Assembly: GCA_947378905.1 (NCBI GenBank)
Contig: CANCLV010000007.1
Coordinates: forward strand, 1 to 38,232
Direction: 5' to 3'
Source of the DNA: Opitutia bacterium
Lineage (GTDB): Bacteria; Verrucomicrobiota; Verrucomicrobiia; Opitutales; UBA953
DNA length: 38,232 nt
Below the pieces are notes generated by a model, which was given only the letters and a program-made list of their open reading frames with translations, was not told the origin of the DNA and did not search any database. Shown here in pieces: positions 30,096 through 38,232 of the stretch (positions within the stretch are counted from its first letter, which is position 1; each line of letters starts with the position of its first letter). The translations under genes were made by a program, and so were the position numbers.

Positions 30096-32645
30096 TTAAG
30101 GAATAGGCTGTGATTTCGCCTTCCAAATCCCATTGGCGTAGTCAGCGATGGAGCGATCAGAAGAGAATTTAGCGCATCGGGCGACGTTGCGAATGGCCAT
30201 GGCGGCCCAGCGACGACGATCAGCGAATGCCACCTCTACCTTCTCCTGTGCTTGAATGTAACTTCTGAAGTCAGCCAATACGAGGTAAGGGTCTCCCCCT
30301 TCAACGAGTGAATCAGCTAAGGGTGACAATGCACCCGGTTGTTCAGGTGTGAAGGTATCAGAACGAAGCCAATCAATTAACGCCGCTAACTCAGTATCAT
30401 GACTAAGCACATCATGTGGCGAATAACCACGAGTGTGCAACTCGGCAACGTCTTCCACTTCTAAGCCGAAAATGAAAATGTTTTCATCTCCCACTTCTTC
30501 ATGAATTTCGACATTAGCACCGTCTAAAGTACCAATCGTTACCGCGCCATTCAGCGCTAACTTCATATTCCCAGTACCTGAAGCTTCTTTACCAGCTGTA
30601 GAAATCTGTTCCGACAAATCAGCCGCCGGAATAATTTGTTCCGCTAAAGAAACACGGTAATCGGGTAAGAATACAACTTTCAACATACCCCGAACGCGTG
30701 AGTCGTTATTGATCACCATCGCAACGCGATTGATAGCGTGGATGATGTGCTTAGCTAATGCATAGCCAGGCGCTGCCTTCGCACCAAAAATACAAACGCG
30801 AGGCTGTATCTTGATGTTCGGATTATTTAAAATCTTTCGATATAAATAAAGGATATGCAGAAGATTTAAGTGTTGGCGTTTGTATTCATGCAGACGCTTG
30901 ATTTGCACGTCGAATAAAGCGTCAGGTGATACCTCAACACCGACTAACTCTTTAATTTTCGCTGCTAACTTAACTTTATTAGCGCGTTTAATTCCCATGA
31001 ACTCGTCTTGGAAATCCGATCGATCGGCCAACGAGTCGAGCTTCTTGAGTTGCGTTAAATTCTTTTCCCAACCTTTGCCTGTAACTTTATCACATAAACT
31101 CGCTAAAGCTGGATTACACGCGCGAATCCAGCGGCGCGGTGTGACGCCATTGGTGACATTGATAAATTTCTTGGGCCAGAGTTGATCAAAACTCGCGAAA
31201 AGATGCTCGCGGAGCAAACGCGTGTGTAGTTCGGCGACTCCATTTACATGATGCGATCCAACCACAGCGAGGTGTGCCATCCGCACGCGCTTCACACCAC
31301 CCTCTTGGATAATCGAAAGCTCAGCTTTCTTCTCATCATCATTGGGCCAGTGACGATCCACCGCTTCTAAATGTCGGCGATTGATTTCGTAAATGATTTC
31401 TAAGTGACGTGGGAGAACTTTTTCGAAAAGCGGAACCGACCAAGTTTCTAAGGCTTCTGGTAACAGCGTATGATTGGTGTAACTAAAGACCTTAGTACAA
31501 AGTGCCCAAGCTTCATCCCAACCGAGACGATGCTCATCCACCAATAAACGCATCAATTCGGCTACCGAGATAGATGGGTGCGTGTCATTTAATTGTACCG
31601 CAATCTTTTCATCAAGGTTGGCAAAACTCTTATTCAGTCGAAGGTGTCGACGTAGAATATCCTGCAACGAGCAGGAGACGAAAAAGATTTGTTGGACGAG
31701 TCGAAGTTCTTTGCCGCTTTCAGTACTGTCATTCGGATACAAGACCTTCGAAATGGTTTCGCTGACGTCGCGTTCGCGCACGGCCTCAACATAACCGCCG
31801 CGATCGAAGGCACGGAAATCAAACTCGGTCGTCGCACGCGACTCCCATAATCTGAGGAAGTTCACACTCGAAGCATTAAAGCCTGCGATAGGAATATCCC
31901 AAGGCACTCCGAGTAAATCTTTAGTGTCCACCAACTCCGATAAATGATTTCCACAGTCATCAATCTTGTTAACGACTCGACCATACAAAGGAACGCGGAC
32001 GTTGAAATTAGGGCGACGAATTAACCACGGGTTGTTATTCGAGAGCCAAGCATCGGCGACTTCGACCTGACGTCCGTTTACAAAGGTCTGACGGAACAAA
32101 CCAAACTCATAGTGGATACCGTAGCCAATCGCAGGAATATCCATCGTGGCCAAAGAATCCAGGAAGCAAGCAGCCAAGCGACCGAGTCCGCCGTTACCCA
32201 GACCCATATCGGCTTCGTCGTCGGCAATGACTTCTAAGTCCTGTCCCAAATCCTTCAACGCAACGCTGGCAACCTGACGCATCCCTAAATTGACTAAGTT
32301 ATTCGTCAGCACTCGTCCCATCAAATATTCTAAAGATAAATAATAAACACGGCGGACGTTCTTAGTAGAGTGCACCGCTTGAGTTGCAATATAGCGCTCC
32401 AACATCAAATCGCGAGCAGCCATCGAGGTAGCCAACCACCAATCACTTTTTGTCGCTGTTATCGGATCACGCGCGAAGGTACTTTTTAAATGTTTTAAAA
32501 TAGCGTCTCTAAATATAGCTACTTCGCTCGCAGAGGGAGCGTCGGACGTGGCAAGAACCGCAGACGACTTCTTCGCAGCTATTTTTTTCACTGGTCGCGA
32601 CTTTGCTTTTGTGGACTTCAAAGAGGATTTCTTTTTCGAAGGCAT
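30096..32645 (-). CDS. glgP: Glycogen/starch/maltodextrin phosphorylase
   Basis: GlgP releases glucose 1-phosphate from alpha-1,4-glucans with pyridoxal phosphate. The protein has 849 residues, with the GT35 catalytic core from about residue 40. Landmarks are YLSLEYLMGRVLTNNL, the glycine-rich NGGLGRLAACFLDSLA, and the PLP site EASGTGNMKLALNG with the cofactor lysine near residue 695. The first 33 residues form a Lys/Ser/Ala-rich basic tail (MPSKKKSSLKSTKAKSR and on) absent from the E. coli enzyme. No other glycogen gene is nearby. It probably allows the cell to draw on stored glycogen. Confidence 0.97.
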   Translation of the reverse strand: MPSKKKSSLKSTKAKSRPVKKIAAKKSSAVLATSDAPSASEVAIFRDAILKHLKSTFARDPITATKSDWWLATSMAARDLMLERYIATQAVHSTKNVRRVYYLSLEYLMGRVLTNNLVNLGMRQVASVALKDLGQDLEVIADDEADMGLGNGGLGRLAACFLDSLATMDIPAIGYGIHYEFGLFRQTFVNGRQVEVADAWLSNNNPWLIRRPNFNVRVPLYGRVVNKIDDCGNHLSELVDTKDLLGVPWDIPIAGFNASSVNFLRLWESRATTEFDFRAFDRGGYVEAVRERDVSETISKVLYPNDSTESGKELRLVQQIFFVSCSLQDILRRHLRLNKSFANLDEKIAVQLNDTHPSISVAELMRLLVDEHRLGWDEAWALCTKVFSYTNHTLLPEALETWSVPLFEKVLPRHLEIIYEINRRHLEAVDRHWPNDDEKKAELSIIQEGGVKRVRMAHLAVVGSHHVNGVAELHTRLLREHLFASFDQLWPKKFINVTNGVTPRRWIRACNPALASLCDKVTGKGWEKNLTQLKKLDSLADRSDFQDEFMGIKRANKVKLAAKIKELVGVEVSPDALFDVQIKRLHEYKRQHLNLLHILYLYRKILNNPNIKIQPRVCIFGAKAAPGYALAKHIIHAINRVAMVINNDSRVRGMLKVVFLPDYRVSLAEQIIPAADLSEQISTAGKEASGTGNMKLALNGAVTIGTLDGANVEIHEEVGDENIFIFGLEVEDVAELHTRGYSPHDVLSHDTELAALIDWLRSDTFTPEQPGALSPLADSLVEGGDPYLVLADFRSYIQAQEKVEVAFADRRRWAAMAIRNVARCAKFSSDRSIADYANGIWKAKSQPIP

Positions 32646-32695
32646 AGTTATAATTAAAACATAGAGCCACTAGCCACAAGCGAGCCAAAACCGCC

Positions 32696-35014
32696 TCAAC
32701 CCCCCGCCAACTGCTTCAATGTATTTAAATCGAGCTTACCCGTGCCCAAAATCGGTATCTTAGGTACTTTTTTAAACAATTTAGGTATCCAGAGGTTCGG
32801 CAGTCCGGCCGCCACCAATCCTTTTCTTACCGCTTCCACATCCATCTCCATGGTATGTAAAACTACTAATTGCTCTCCCTTTTGTGAGTCAACCTGTGAG
32901 CTCACGGCTAAAACAATTTCTGCGGAACCTTCGAGATTCAAAACCTTTAAGAGAGTATACTCTACAGTTCCATGAGGAACCATCTCGCCACCGATTTTGG
33001 AAAAACGAGAGAGTCGACCAGCTAAATATAAAAATCCGTTTTCATCCATGCGTGCGAGATCGCCCGTGCGATACCAGCCATCAACCAAGGCCTCACGCGT
33101 ACGATGCGGATCACTTAAATATTCATTGAAAATATTGGCTCCTCTAACTTCGAGTAACCCTATCTGCCCTGGCGGTAAAATTTTATTCGACTCTATATCA
33201 CGAAAACGAACAGCCACACCTACAAGTGGACGACCGACTGATCCCACTTGATGCCCCTGCCAAACACCGTGCGGAGCCTCCTCATCAATTTGATTGGGTA
33301 CATTAACAGAAATCACCGGACTGGCCTCAGTGATACCATAACCTTCCAACATAGGTGTCGCCAATTCGTCGGTAAAACCTTGGACAAGATCATCGGGTAA
33401 TTTTTCGGCCCCAGCCACCACCCACTCCAACGATTTCAAATCCTCTTTCGTCGCACGACGTAAATAAGGACGAAGGAAAGTCGGCGTGCCCACCGTAATA
33501 GTCACACCTTCTTCCTTAATCGCATTAACACACGCTACGGTATCCAAAGGAGAAGGCGTAGTTACCAATACGGTTTCGCGCGAGAGCGCATACCAGATGC
33601 CAACGGTGAAACCAAAACTATGAAACACGGGCAAACTAGATAAGAGTGTAGAGTGTTCAGGAAGAATATCTGAATCCTCAATCTGCCTTAAGTTAGCAAG
33701 CAGGTTGCGATGACTTAAAACCACCCCCTTCGGATCACCCGAACTTCCGCTGGTAAATAACAACGCAGCCTCTGCATCGCCCCCTCGACGTGGAACACCC
33801 AGCAACCTGCTCGCAATACTTGTGGGCAAGAACGGCAAGAGTCCAAGTAGACTCAGCAATTTCCGCTTCTTAATTTTTTGTAAGCTATCACCGATATCGA
33901 TGAAATTATCTGACCACGGAAAATCCGGAAATTTCTCTTTGAGTTTATCCTTAAAAATAATGGAGGAAATCATGCAGTCCACATCCGCTTGCTTTAAACA
34001 ATGCAGGACCTGATTTCGACCCAGCGTAAAATTAATATTCACGGGCACTTTATTAGCCAACACACAGGCCAGATTGGCAATCGCTGCACCGATACCAGGC
34101 GGAAGTACAATCGCTACCCTACTTCTACTCGTAGTCTTTTTGAGTGACTGAGCAAAGAACCAAGAGAGTGTTAATATCAAATAGCCTGAAAAAGTTCGTC
34201 GCTTTTCTGTACGATCAATCAACGCCACACTATTACCCTTTATCATTAAACCACGAATCACATCTTGTGCTAGATGCCCCTGTAAAGACGGCCTTAAAGC
34301 GAAAGCGGTGGACGCCAACTCGAGCAGTTTAAATCGTGTCGTCTCATGGTCAGTGGCGTCAAAGGGCTGACCCCAAACCACCACAACAGGACGGCGAAAA
34401 TGTTTGGGCATTTTCCAAAAAAACTTCCCGCCTCTAAAACTGAAAATGGATCCCCATAAGCCGTCAATAGCTACGGGCATAATCTGGCAATTAGCCCGAC
34501 GAGCTATAAGCTCGAATCCGCGGCTCAACGGCAAAATACCACCATTGCGCGTCACGTGCCCTTCGGGAAAAATACAAACGACCTCTCCAGCCTTCAGCGC
34601 ATCCGAAGCTTTATGAATCGCATCTTTCGCTTTTGATTCCGCCACCGGGATTGTGCGCATGGTGCGCATAATCAGACGCGTAATCCACGAACGTTCAAAA
34701 CCCTCATAGGATAAAAATTTTATGGGACGCGGAGATAAGACACCTAAAATAATAACATCCACATACGAAACATGGTTGCATACTAAAAGCACCCCACCCT
34801 GTTTCGGCATATTTTCTAACCCCACCACGCGAACTCGATAAAGTAAACGTACTACAATTAAGAGTGCTGTTTGTAGGAAAAAATAAAACCACCACATCGA
34901 CGGGTGTTTATTTTTACTACGCCAAAACGAAACAATAACAAATAATGCCACGAAGCCCAACGCGAGAGTGAGCAAACCGACCAAGAATACACTGGTGAAC
35001 AATAATACCTGCAC
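32696..35014 (-). CDS. Acyltransferase / acyl-ACP synthetase fusion (Aas-like)
   Basis: The 772-residue inner-membrane protein starts with hydrophobic segments (about 4-30 and 41-58). A PlsC acyltransferase follows, with H-x4-D in NHVSYVD (His81, Asp86) and FPEGHVTRNG (149-158). Residues about 250-772 are an AMP-binding domain with FTSGSSGDPKGVVLSH (about 419-434), YGITEASP and the C-terminal GRLSRFSKIGGEMV. The order matches E. coli Aas, which reacylates lyso-phosphatidylethanolamine by activating fatty acid on ACP, so phospholipid turnover is the likely role. The start is GTG at 35014; a TTG at codon 5 is an alternative. Confidence 0.9.
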   Translation of the reverse strand: MQVLLFTSVFLVGLLTLALGFVALFVIVSFWRSKNKHPSMWWFYFFLQTALLIVVRLLYRVRVVGLENMPKQGGVLLVCNHVSYVDVIILGVLSPRPIKFLSYEGFERSWITRLIMRTMRTIPVAESKAKDAIHKASDALKAGEVVCIFPEGHVTRNGGILPLSRGFELIARRANCQIMPVAIDGLWGSIFSFRGGKFFWKMPKHFRRPVVVVWGQPFDATDHETTRFKLLELASTAFALRPSLQGHLAQDVIRGLMIKGNSVALIDRTEKRRTFSGYLILTLSWFFAQSLKKTTSRSRVAIVLPPGIGAAIANLACVLANKVPVNINFTLGRNQVLHCLKQADVDCMISSIIFKDKLKEKFPDFPWSDNFIDIGDSLQKIKKRKLLSLLGLLPFLPTSIASRLLGVPRRGGDAEAALLFTSGSSGDPKGVVLSHRNLLANLRQIEDSDILPEHSTLLSSLPVFHSFGFTVGIWYALSRETVLVTTPSPLDTVACVNAIKEEGVTITVGTPTFLRPYLRRATKEDLKSLEWVVAGAEKLPDDLVQGFTDELATPMLEGYGITEASPVISVNVPNQIDEEAPHGVWQGHQVGSVGRPLVGVAVRFRDIESNKILPPGQIGLLEVRGANIFNEYLSDPHRTREALVDGWYRTGDLARMDENGFLYLAGRLSRFSKIGGEMVPHGTVEYTLLKVLNLEGSAEIVLAVSSQVDSQKGEQLVVLHTMEMDVEAVRKGLVAAGLPNLWIPKLFKKVPKIPILGTGKLDLNTLKQLAGG

Positions 35015-35020
35015 CCCAAA

Positions 35021-35049
35021 CCGATAAGAGATGTTGAGTTATGGTGCAA
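35021..35049 (-). promoter_or_regulatory. candidate promoter of the Aas-like gene
   Basis: On the minus strand TTGCAC (35049-35044), a 17-bp spacer and TATCGG (35026-35021) stand 6 nt before the GTG start, so the transcript could be leaderless. The divergent yejB gene starts at 35107; its own promoter is not clear by eye. Confidence 0.35.
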
Positions 35050-35106
35050 GCCGAGTCCTTTCGAGATTGACCCCTCCCCATTAAACGTTGGCTTTAACTC
35101 TCTCGC

Positions 35107-36339
35107 ATGCGCGACTACGTCCTCAAGCGGCTATTTCTAATCCCTCTGACCTTTTTTGGGATTACTCTGGTCGCTTTTCTGATGACCCGACTGGTGCCAG
35201 GTGGACCCATTGAACGCGCCATGGCCGAGAAAATTCAAGCTCAACAAAAAATGTCTGGAAGAGTTGGCCTATCCGCTAGCGGCCCAGCCTCGCCCGAAGA
35301 ACTCGATAATCTTAAACGACAATATGGTTTCGATCGTCCCGTTCTCGAAGCCTACGGAATCTGGCTCGGTATCCTACGCGGACAAAATAACTGGGCCATC
35401 ACCCGACTTAATTCCAACGGTCGCGGTGAAGTTGAAGTAATGTCACCCCAGCCATCATCGACACAAAAAATAATCGTCCAAAAAAATCCTAAAGGTGAAT
35501 TAAACTTAGTCACAAAAGAACCCGCAGATTCAAGTCAATGGAAGGTCGATGAAGCACCCTTAGCCAATGATACCGATAAAAGTCTGCGCGTGATTGTCTA
35601 TCAGTCCCAGTTCAACGGCATTCTCCAAGGTAATTTCGGATACTCAACCGAAAGCGACAAGCCCGTCATTGATTTAATATTTCAAAAACTTCCGCTGTCC
35701 ATGTGGTTTGGTTTTTGGGGCATGATCATCGCCTACTTTGTCGCCGTCCCTCTCGGCATTAGCAAAGCCCTCCGTAATGGTTCATTCTTCGATAGTGCCT
35801 CCTCCGTTCTCATTTTCTTTGGCTTTGCGATTCCTGGATTCGTCCTAGCGCTGAGTGGATTATATTTATTCTGCTTCCATTTCACACTCTTACCGCATTC
35901 GGGCTTTAATTGGAACGAACCCATCAGATCGACCATTCTTCCTTTAGCCTGCGAAAGCGCCGGTGCGTTTGCAGCGATGACCATGTTCATGAAAAATAGC
36001 CTGCTGGATAATCTTACCGCAGATTACATGCGCACCGCGAAAGCCAAAGGCGTTAGCTCACGTCGCGCCTTGTACGTACACGCCTTAAGAAACTCAATTA
36101 TTCCCTTGGCCGCTTCCTTCGGACAAAATCTCGGCTTCTTTCTCACGGGCTCCTTCCTCATTGAATACACCTTCGATATCGATGGCATCGGACTACTTAG
36201 TTACGACGCTTTAGTCCATCGCGACTTCCCGGTCTTTCTCGGACTACTGACGATTTCAAGTATCGTTCTCCTCATTGGAAATATTCTTTCCGACCTCTGC
36301 GTAGCCGCCGTGGACCCACGTATTCGTTTCCAAAAATGA
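35107..36339 (+). CDS. yejB: Peptide ABC transporter permease, YejB type
   Basis: The 410-residue permease follows E. coli YejB (364 residues) closely: the first membrane segment (about 8-30), APGGP-like LVPGGPIERAM, RQYGFDRPVLEAYG and SIPLGI-like AVPLGISKALRNGS. The EAA coupling loop is ADYMRTAKAKGVSSRRALY, and the ending VDPRIRFQK matches. Between residues about 92 and 165 it has an insertion (RLNSNGRGEVEVMS and on) that replaces a short periplasmic loop. YejABEF imports peptides and in E. coli is linked to microcin C uptake. It overlaps yejE by 4 bp (ATGA) and starts a transporter operon. Confidence 0.94.
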   Translation: MRDYVLKRLFLIPLTFFGITLVAFLMTRLVPGGPIERAMAEKIQAQQKMSGRVGLSASGPASPEELDNLKRQYGFDRPVLEAYGIWLGILRGQNNWAITRLNSNGRGEVEVMSPQPSSTQKIIVQKNPKGELNLVTKEPADSSQWKVDEAPLANDTDKSLRVIVYQSQFNGILQGNFGYSTESDKPVIDLIFQKLPLSMWFGFWGMIIAYFVAVPLGISKALRNGSFFDSASSVLIFFGFAIPGFVLALSGLYLFCFHFTLLPHSGFNWNEPIRSTILPLACESAGAFAAMTMFMKNSLLDNLTADYMRTAKAKGVSSRRALYVHALRNSIIPLAASFGQNLGFFLTGSFLIEYTFDIDGIGLLSYDALVHRDFPVFLGLLTISSIVLLIGNILSDLCVAAVDPRIRFQK

Positions 36340-37634
36340 TAACCTTGAGTCCCATAACTCAACGCCGCTTTGCGAAATTCCGCACCATCAAACGTGCCTG
36401 GTTCTCCCTCATTATCATTGGAATACTCTGCCTACTAGCTTTACTGGGTCCATTATTAGTAGGCTCACAAGCCCTCATCGTAAAATATCAAAATCACTAT
36501 CGGTTCCCTGTAATCGAAGGCACCATCAGCGGACGTGACTTCGGCTTACCTCAAGATGCCGAACCGAACTACCGAAGACTTAAAACTCTCTTTTACGAAA
36601 AGGCTTCAGGCGACTGGGTCCTGTTACCGCTTAATCCTTTTTCTCCCACCGAAGTTTCAGAAGTAAATTTACCAGTGAAGTACAAAATCGAAGGTGCTAA
36701 TAAAACTTATCTCAATCCTGACGACTCCGTCATCCTCGATAGTCGAATTTTTATTTTAAATCCCGATGGCACGCGCGGCAGCACCTGGTCCGTACAGAAT
36801 GGCAAACTCGATGGAGAATTTCGTATTCGTGATAATAACGGTGAAACCCTCCTACTCAGCAAATACTTCAACAGTGTCGCAGCAAAAACTTTAGCAAACC
36901 ATGAAGAGGTTCCACCCTCTGGTCTCTTTACTTTTGTTCCCTACCCGAGTGCTCCCGGTCTAGATGGCCATATCCTGGGTACCGACGAATCCGGACACGA
37001 TGTGCTGGCCCGACTTTTCGGCGGCTTTCAAATCCTCCTCATCGCTTCACTCATCTACATGTTCGCGAGTTATGCCATCGGACTTATTTTAGGTGCCGCC
37101 ATGGGTTATTGGGCAGGCTGGTTCGATCTCATCATGCAACGCTTCATCGAGATCTGGTCCAATATTCCTTTTCTCTACGTCATCGTTTTTCTCGCAACAC
37201 TCTTTGAACCGAATTTATTGATCCTCGTCTTAATCCTCGTCGCCTTCTCCTGGATCGGTATCGCCCATCAGATGCGAGCTGCCGCCTATCGTGAAGCCGC
37301 CCGCGACTACGTCGCCGCCGCCCGCGCACTGGGTGCCTCGGACTGGAGAATTCTCACCCGACACATTCTACCCAATTCAATGTCCGTCATCATCACGATG
37401 GCTCCCTTCAGTATCGCCGCCGTAGTCGCCTCATTATCTTCCTTAGATTATCTAGGATTTGGACTTCCACCCACAACACCTTCATGGGGAGATTTACTTC
37501 GTCAAGGTAAGGAAAATTGGAACGCCTGGTGGATCATCACATCCACGGTCACCTGCATGGTTTCAGTTCTCATCATGGTTAACTTTATCGGCGAAGGACT
37601 TCGCGAAGCCTTCCATGGAAAGGAAAATCCATAA
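36336..37634 (+). CDS. yejE: Peptide ABC transporter permease, YejE type
   Basis: The 432-residue protein matches E. coli YejE (341 residues). Matching parts are the start SPITQRRFAKFR, the first membrane span (about 25-45), LIVKYQNHYRFPVIEG, LGTDESGHDVLARLFGG (about 216-232), the EAA loop AARDYVAAARALGASDWRI and LSSLDYLGFGLPP. An added periplasmic section of about 85 residues (roughly 90-175) accounts for the length difference. With YejB it would form the membrane channel for peptide uptake. It overlaps yejB by 4 bp and the next gene by 1 bp (TAATG). Confidence 0.95.
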   Translation: MITLSPITQRRFAKFRTIKRAWFSLIIIGILCLLALLGPLLVGSQALIVKYQNHYRFPVIEGTISGRDFGLPQDAEPNYRRLKTLFYEKASGDWVLLPLNPFSPTEVSEVNLPVKYKIEGANKTYLNPDDSVILDSRIFILNPDGTRGSTWSVQNGKLDGEFRIRDNNGETLLLSKYFNSVAAKTLANHEEVPPSGLFTFVPYPSAPGLDGHILGTDESGHDVLARLFGGFQILLIASLIYMFASYAIGLILGAAMGYWAGWFDLIMQRFIEIWSNIPFLYVIVFLATLFEPNLLILVLILVAFSWIGIAHQMRAAAYREAARDYVAAARALGASDWRILTRHILPNSMSVIITMAPFSIAAVVASLSSLDYLGFGLPPTTPSWGDLLRQGKENWNAWWIITSTVTCMVSVLIMVNFIGEGLREAFHGKENP

Positions 37635-38232
37635 TGAAAAAACTCCTGCTCATTACCACGTTGTGTTTTTTATTTTCAGTATCCCACGCTGAAACACAAT
37701 CCATCGCGATCTATCAAGATCCCCACGCCCAAGCCTATTACAAAGAAAAATCTGGTTTTTTTAAATTCAGTTCGCCCGACTCTATTCCAAAGAATTTAAA
37801 ATGGGTGACCGACCCTCATGAGCCTTTATTTGCCTCACCCCAAGCGAAACGCGGGGGCGTTCTTAATTATTTTATCAACGGTACGCCACCGGTCTTACGA
37901 AGAGTCGGTCCGAATTCTAACAATAGCTTCCGAGGTTTTGCTTATGATGGAAACGACTTCTCGCTCATCACACTCCACCCCAATTCGCTGAAGCCAATTC
38001 CCTGTCTGGCCGAAAGTTGGGCAATCTCCGAAGACGGCCTCACCGCCTACTTTAAGTTAAATCCACGTGCTAAATTCACCGACGGACAACCCGTCAGTGC
38101 CGATGACTACCTTTATACCTTCTACTTCTATCAATCACCCTGGATTAACGCAGAATGGTATAACGACTTCTATACCAAAGAATTTGCAGGAATCACTAAG
38201 TACGACGACTACACCATCGCGATTCACCTACC
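37634..38232 (+). CDS. yejA: Extracellular peptide-binding protein, YejA type (partial, 3' end outside the window)
   Basis: The frame starts with ATG at 37634 and stays open to the window end, giving 199 residues of what should be a protein of about 600. A signal peptide spans residues 1-19 (MKKLLLITTLCFLFSVSHA). The SBP_bac_5 fold begins with PQAKRGGVLNYFINGTPP, and AESWAISEDGLTAYFKLNPR and FTDGQPVSADDYLYTFYFYQ are typical of peptide-binding lipoprotein or periplasmic receptors. The gene order yejB-yejE-yejA places the receptor after the permeases, unlike E. coli, where yejA is first. The ATPase gene yejF is probably beyond the edge. Confidence 0.9.
   Translation, partial: MKKLLLITTLCFLFSVSHAETQSIAIYQDPHAQAYYKEKSGFFKFSSPDSIPKNLKWVTDPHEPLFASPQAKRGGVLNYFINGTPPVLRRVGPNSNNSFRGFAYDGNDFSLITLHPNSLKPIPCLAESWAISEDGLTAYFKLNPRAKFTDGQPVSADDYLYTFYFYQSPWINAEWYNDFYTKEFAGITKYDDYTIAIHL

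Overview
The window is a densely coded chromosomal segment with about 37 protein genes and a partial gene at each edge. It shows no rRNA, tRNA, CRISPR array, insertion sequence or phage gene, and no gene-free stretch longer than about 110 bp. Base composition is moderate and even. The gene content fits a free-living, respiring, Gram-negative bacterium: SecG, many lipoprotein signals, a LolA-like protein, System II cytochrome c maturation, MenB, IspD, assimilatory sulfate reduction and glycogen phosphorylase. The overall set (fused CcsBA, a NusG paralogue, UmuC, a long NMP kinase, an extended IF-1, few Shine-Dalgarno sites) most resembles Verrucomicrobiota, perhaps the Opitutales side. That assignment is inference, because no rRNA is present.

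Region 1 (1-7869, + strand): a small lipoprotein, the ribosome-associated ATPase YchF, then a tightly packed run of lipoprotein, CcsBA, NusG/RfaH-like factor and YhcH-family protein, followed by pyrF and ispD. Region 2 (7866-16231): one convergent conserved hypothetical gene, then + strand menB, an MnmM/YtqB-type methyltransferase, an HMA-MauE membrane fusion, a TIGR01777 epimerase, a LysM lipoprotein, recF, secG, a LolA-like protein, a Nif3-like protein and gluQ.

Region 3 (16278-26169) is dominated by sulfur assimilation. It holds a SirB/CbiX-type chelatase and CobA, which supply siroheme, divergent from cysI-cysH-cysD-cysNC. An azoreductase and a convergent UmuC polymerase follow, then cysK. 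Together these genes could take sulfate through APS and sulfite to sulfide and cysteine, and make most of the siroheme that CysI needs. The precorrin-2 dehydrogenase, CysE and a sulfate transporter are not in the window. Two sequence signals are notable here: a direct repeat shared by the divergent cobA and cysI promoters, and a perfect LexA-like palindrome in front of umuC.

Region 4 (26259-35014): infA, tadA and a Mn/Fe superoxide dismutase, then a minus-strand block with a nucleoside monophosphate kinase carrying an unknown C-terminal domain, a secreted unknown protein, glycogen phosphorylase, and an acyltransferase/acyl-ACP synthetase fusion. Region 5 (35107-end): a Yej-type peptide ABC transporter (yejB, yejE, start of yejA), cut by the window edge.

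Most of the window is housekeeping and I do not see a clear new multi-gene system. The best leads are the two operator-like sites, a chelatase whose active site survives only in its C-terminal half, the long NMP kinase, a hairpin that covers the secG ribosome binding site, and the rarity of Shine-Dalgarno sequences.
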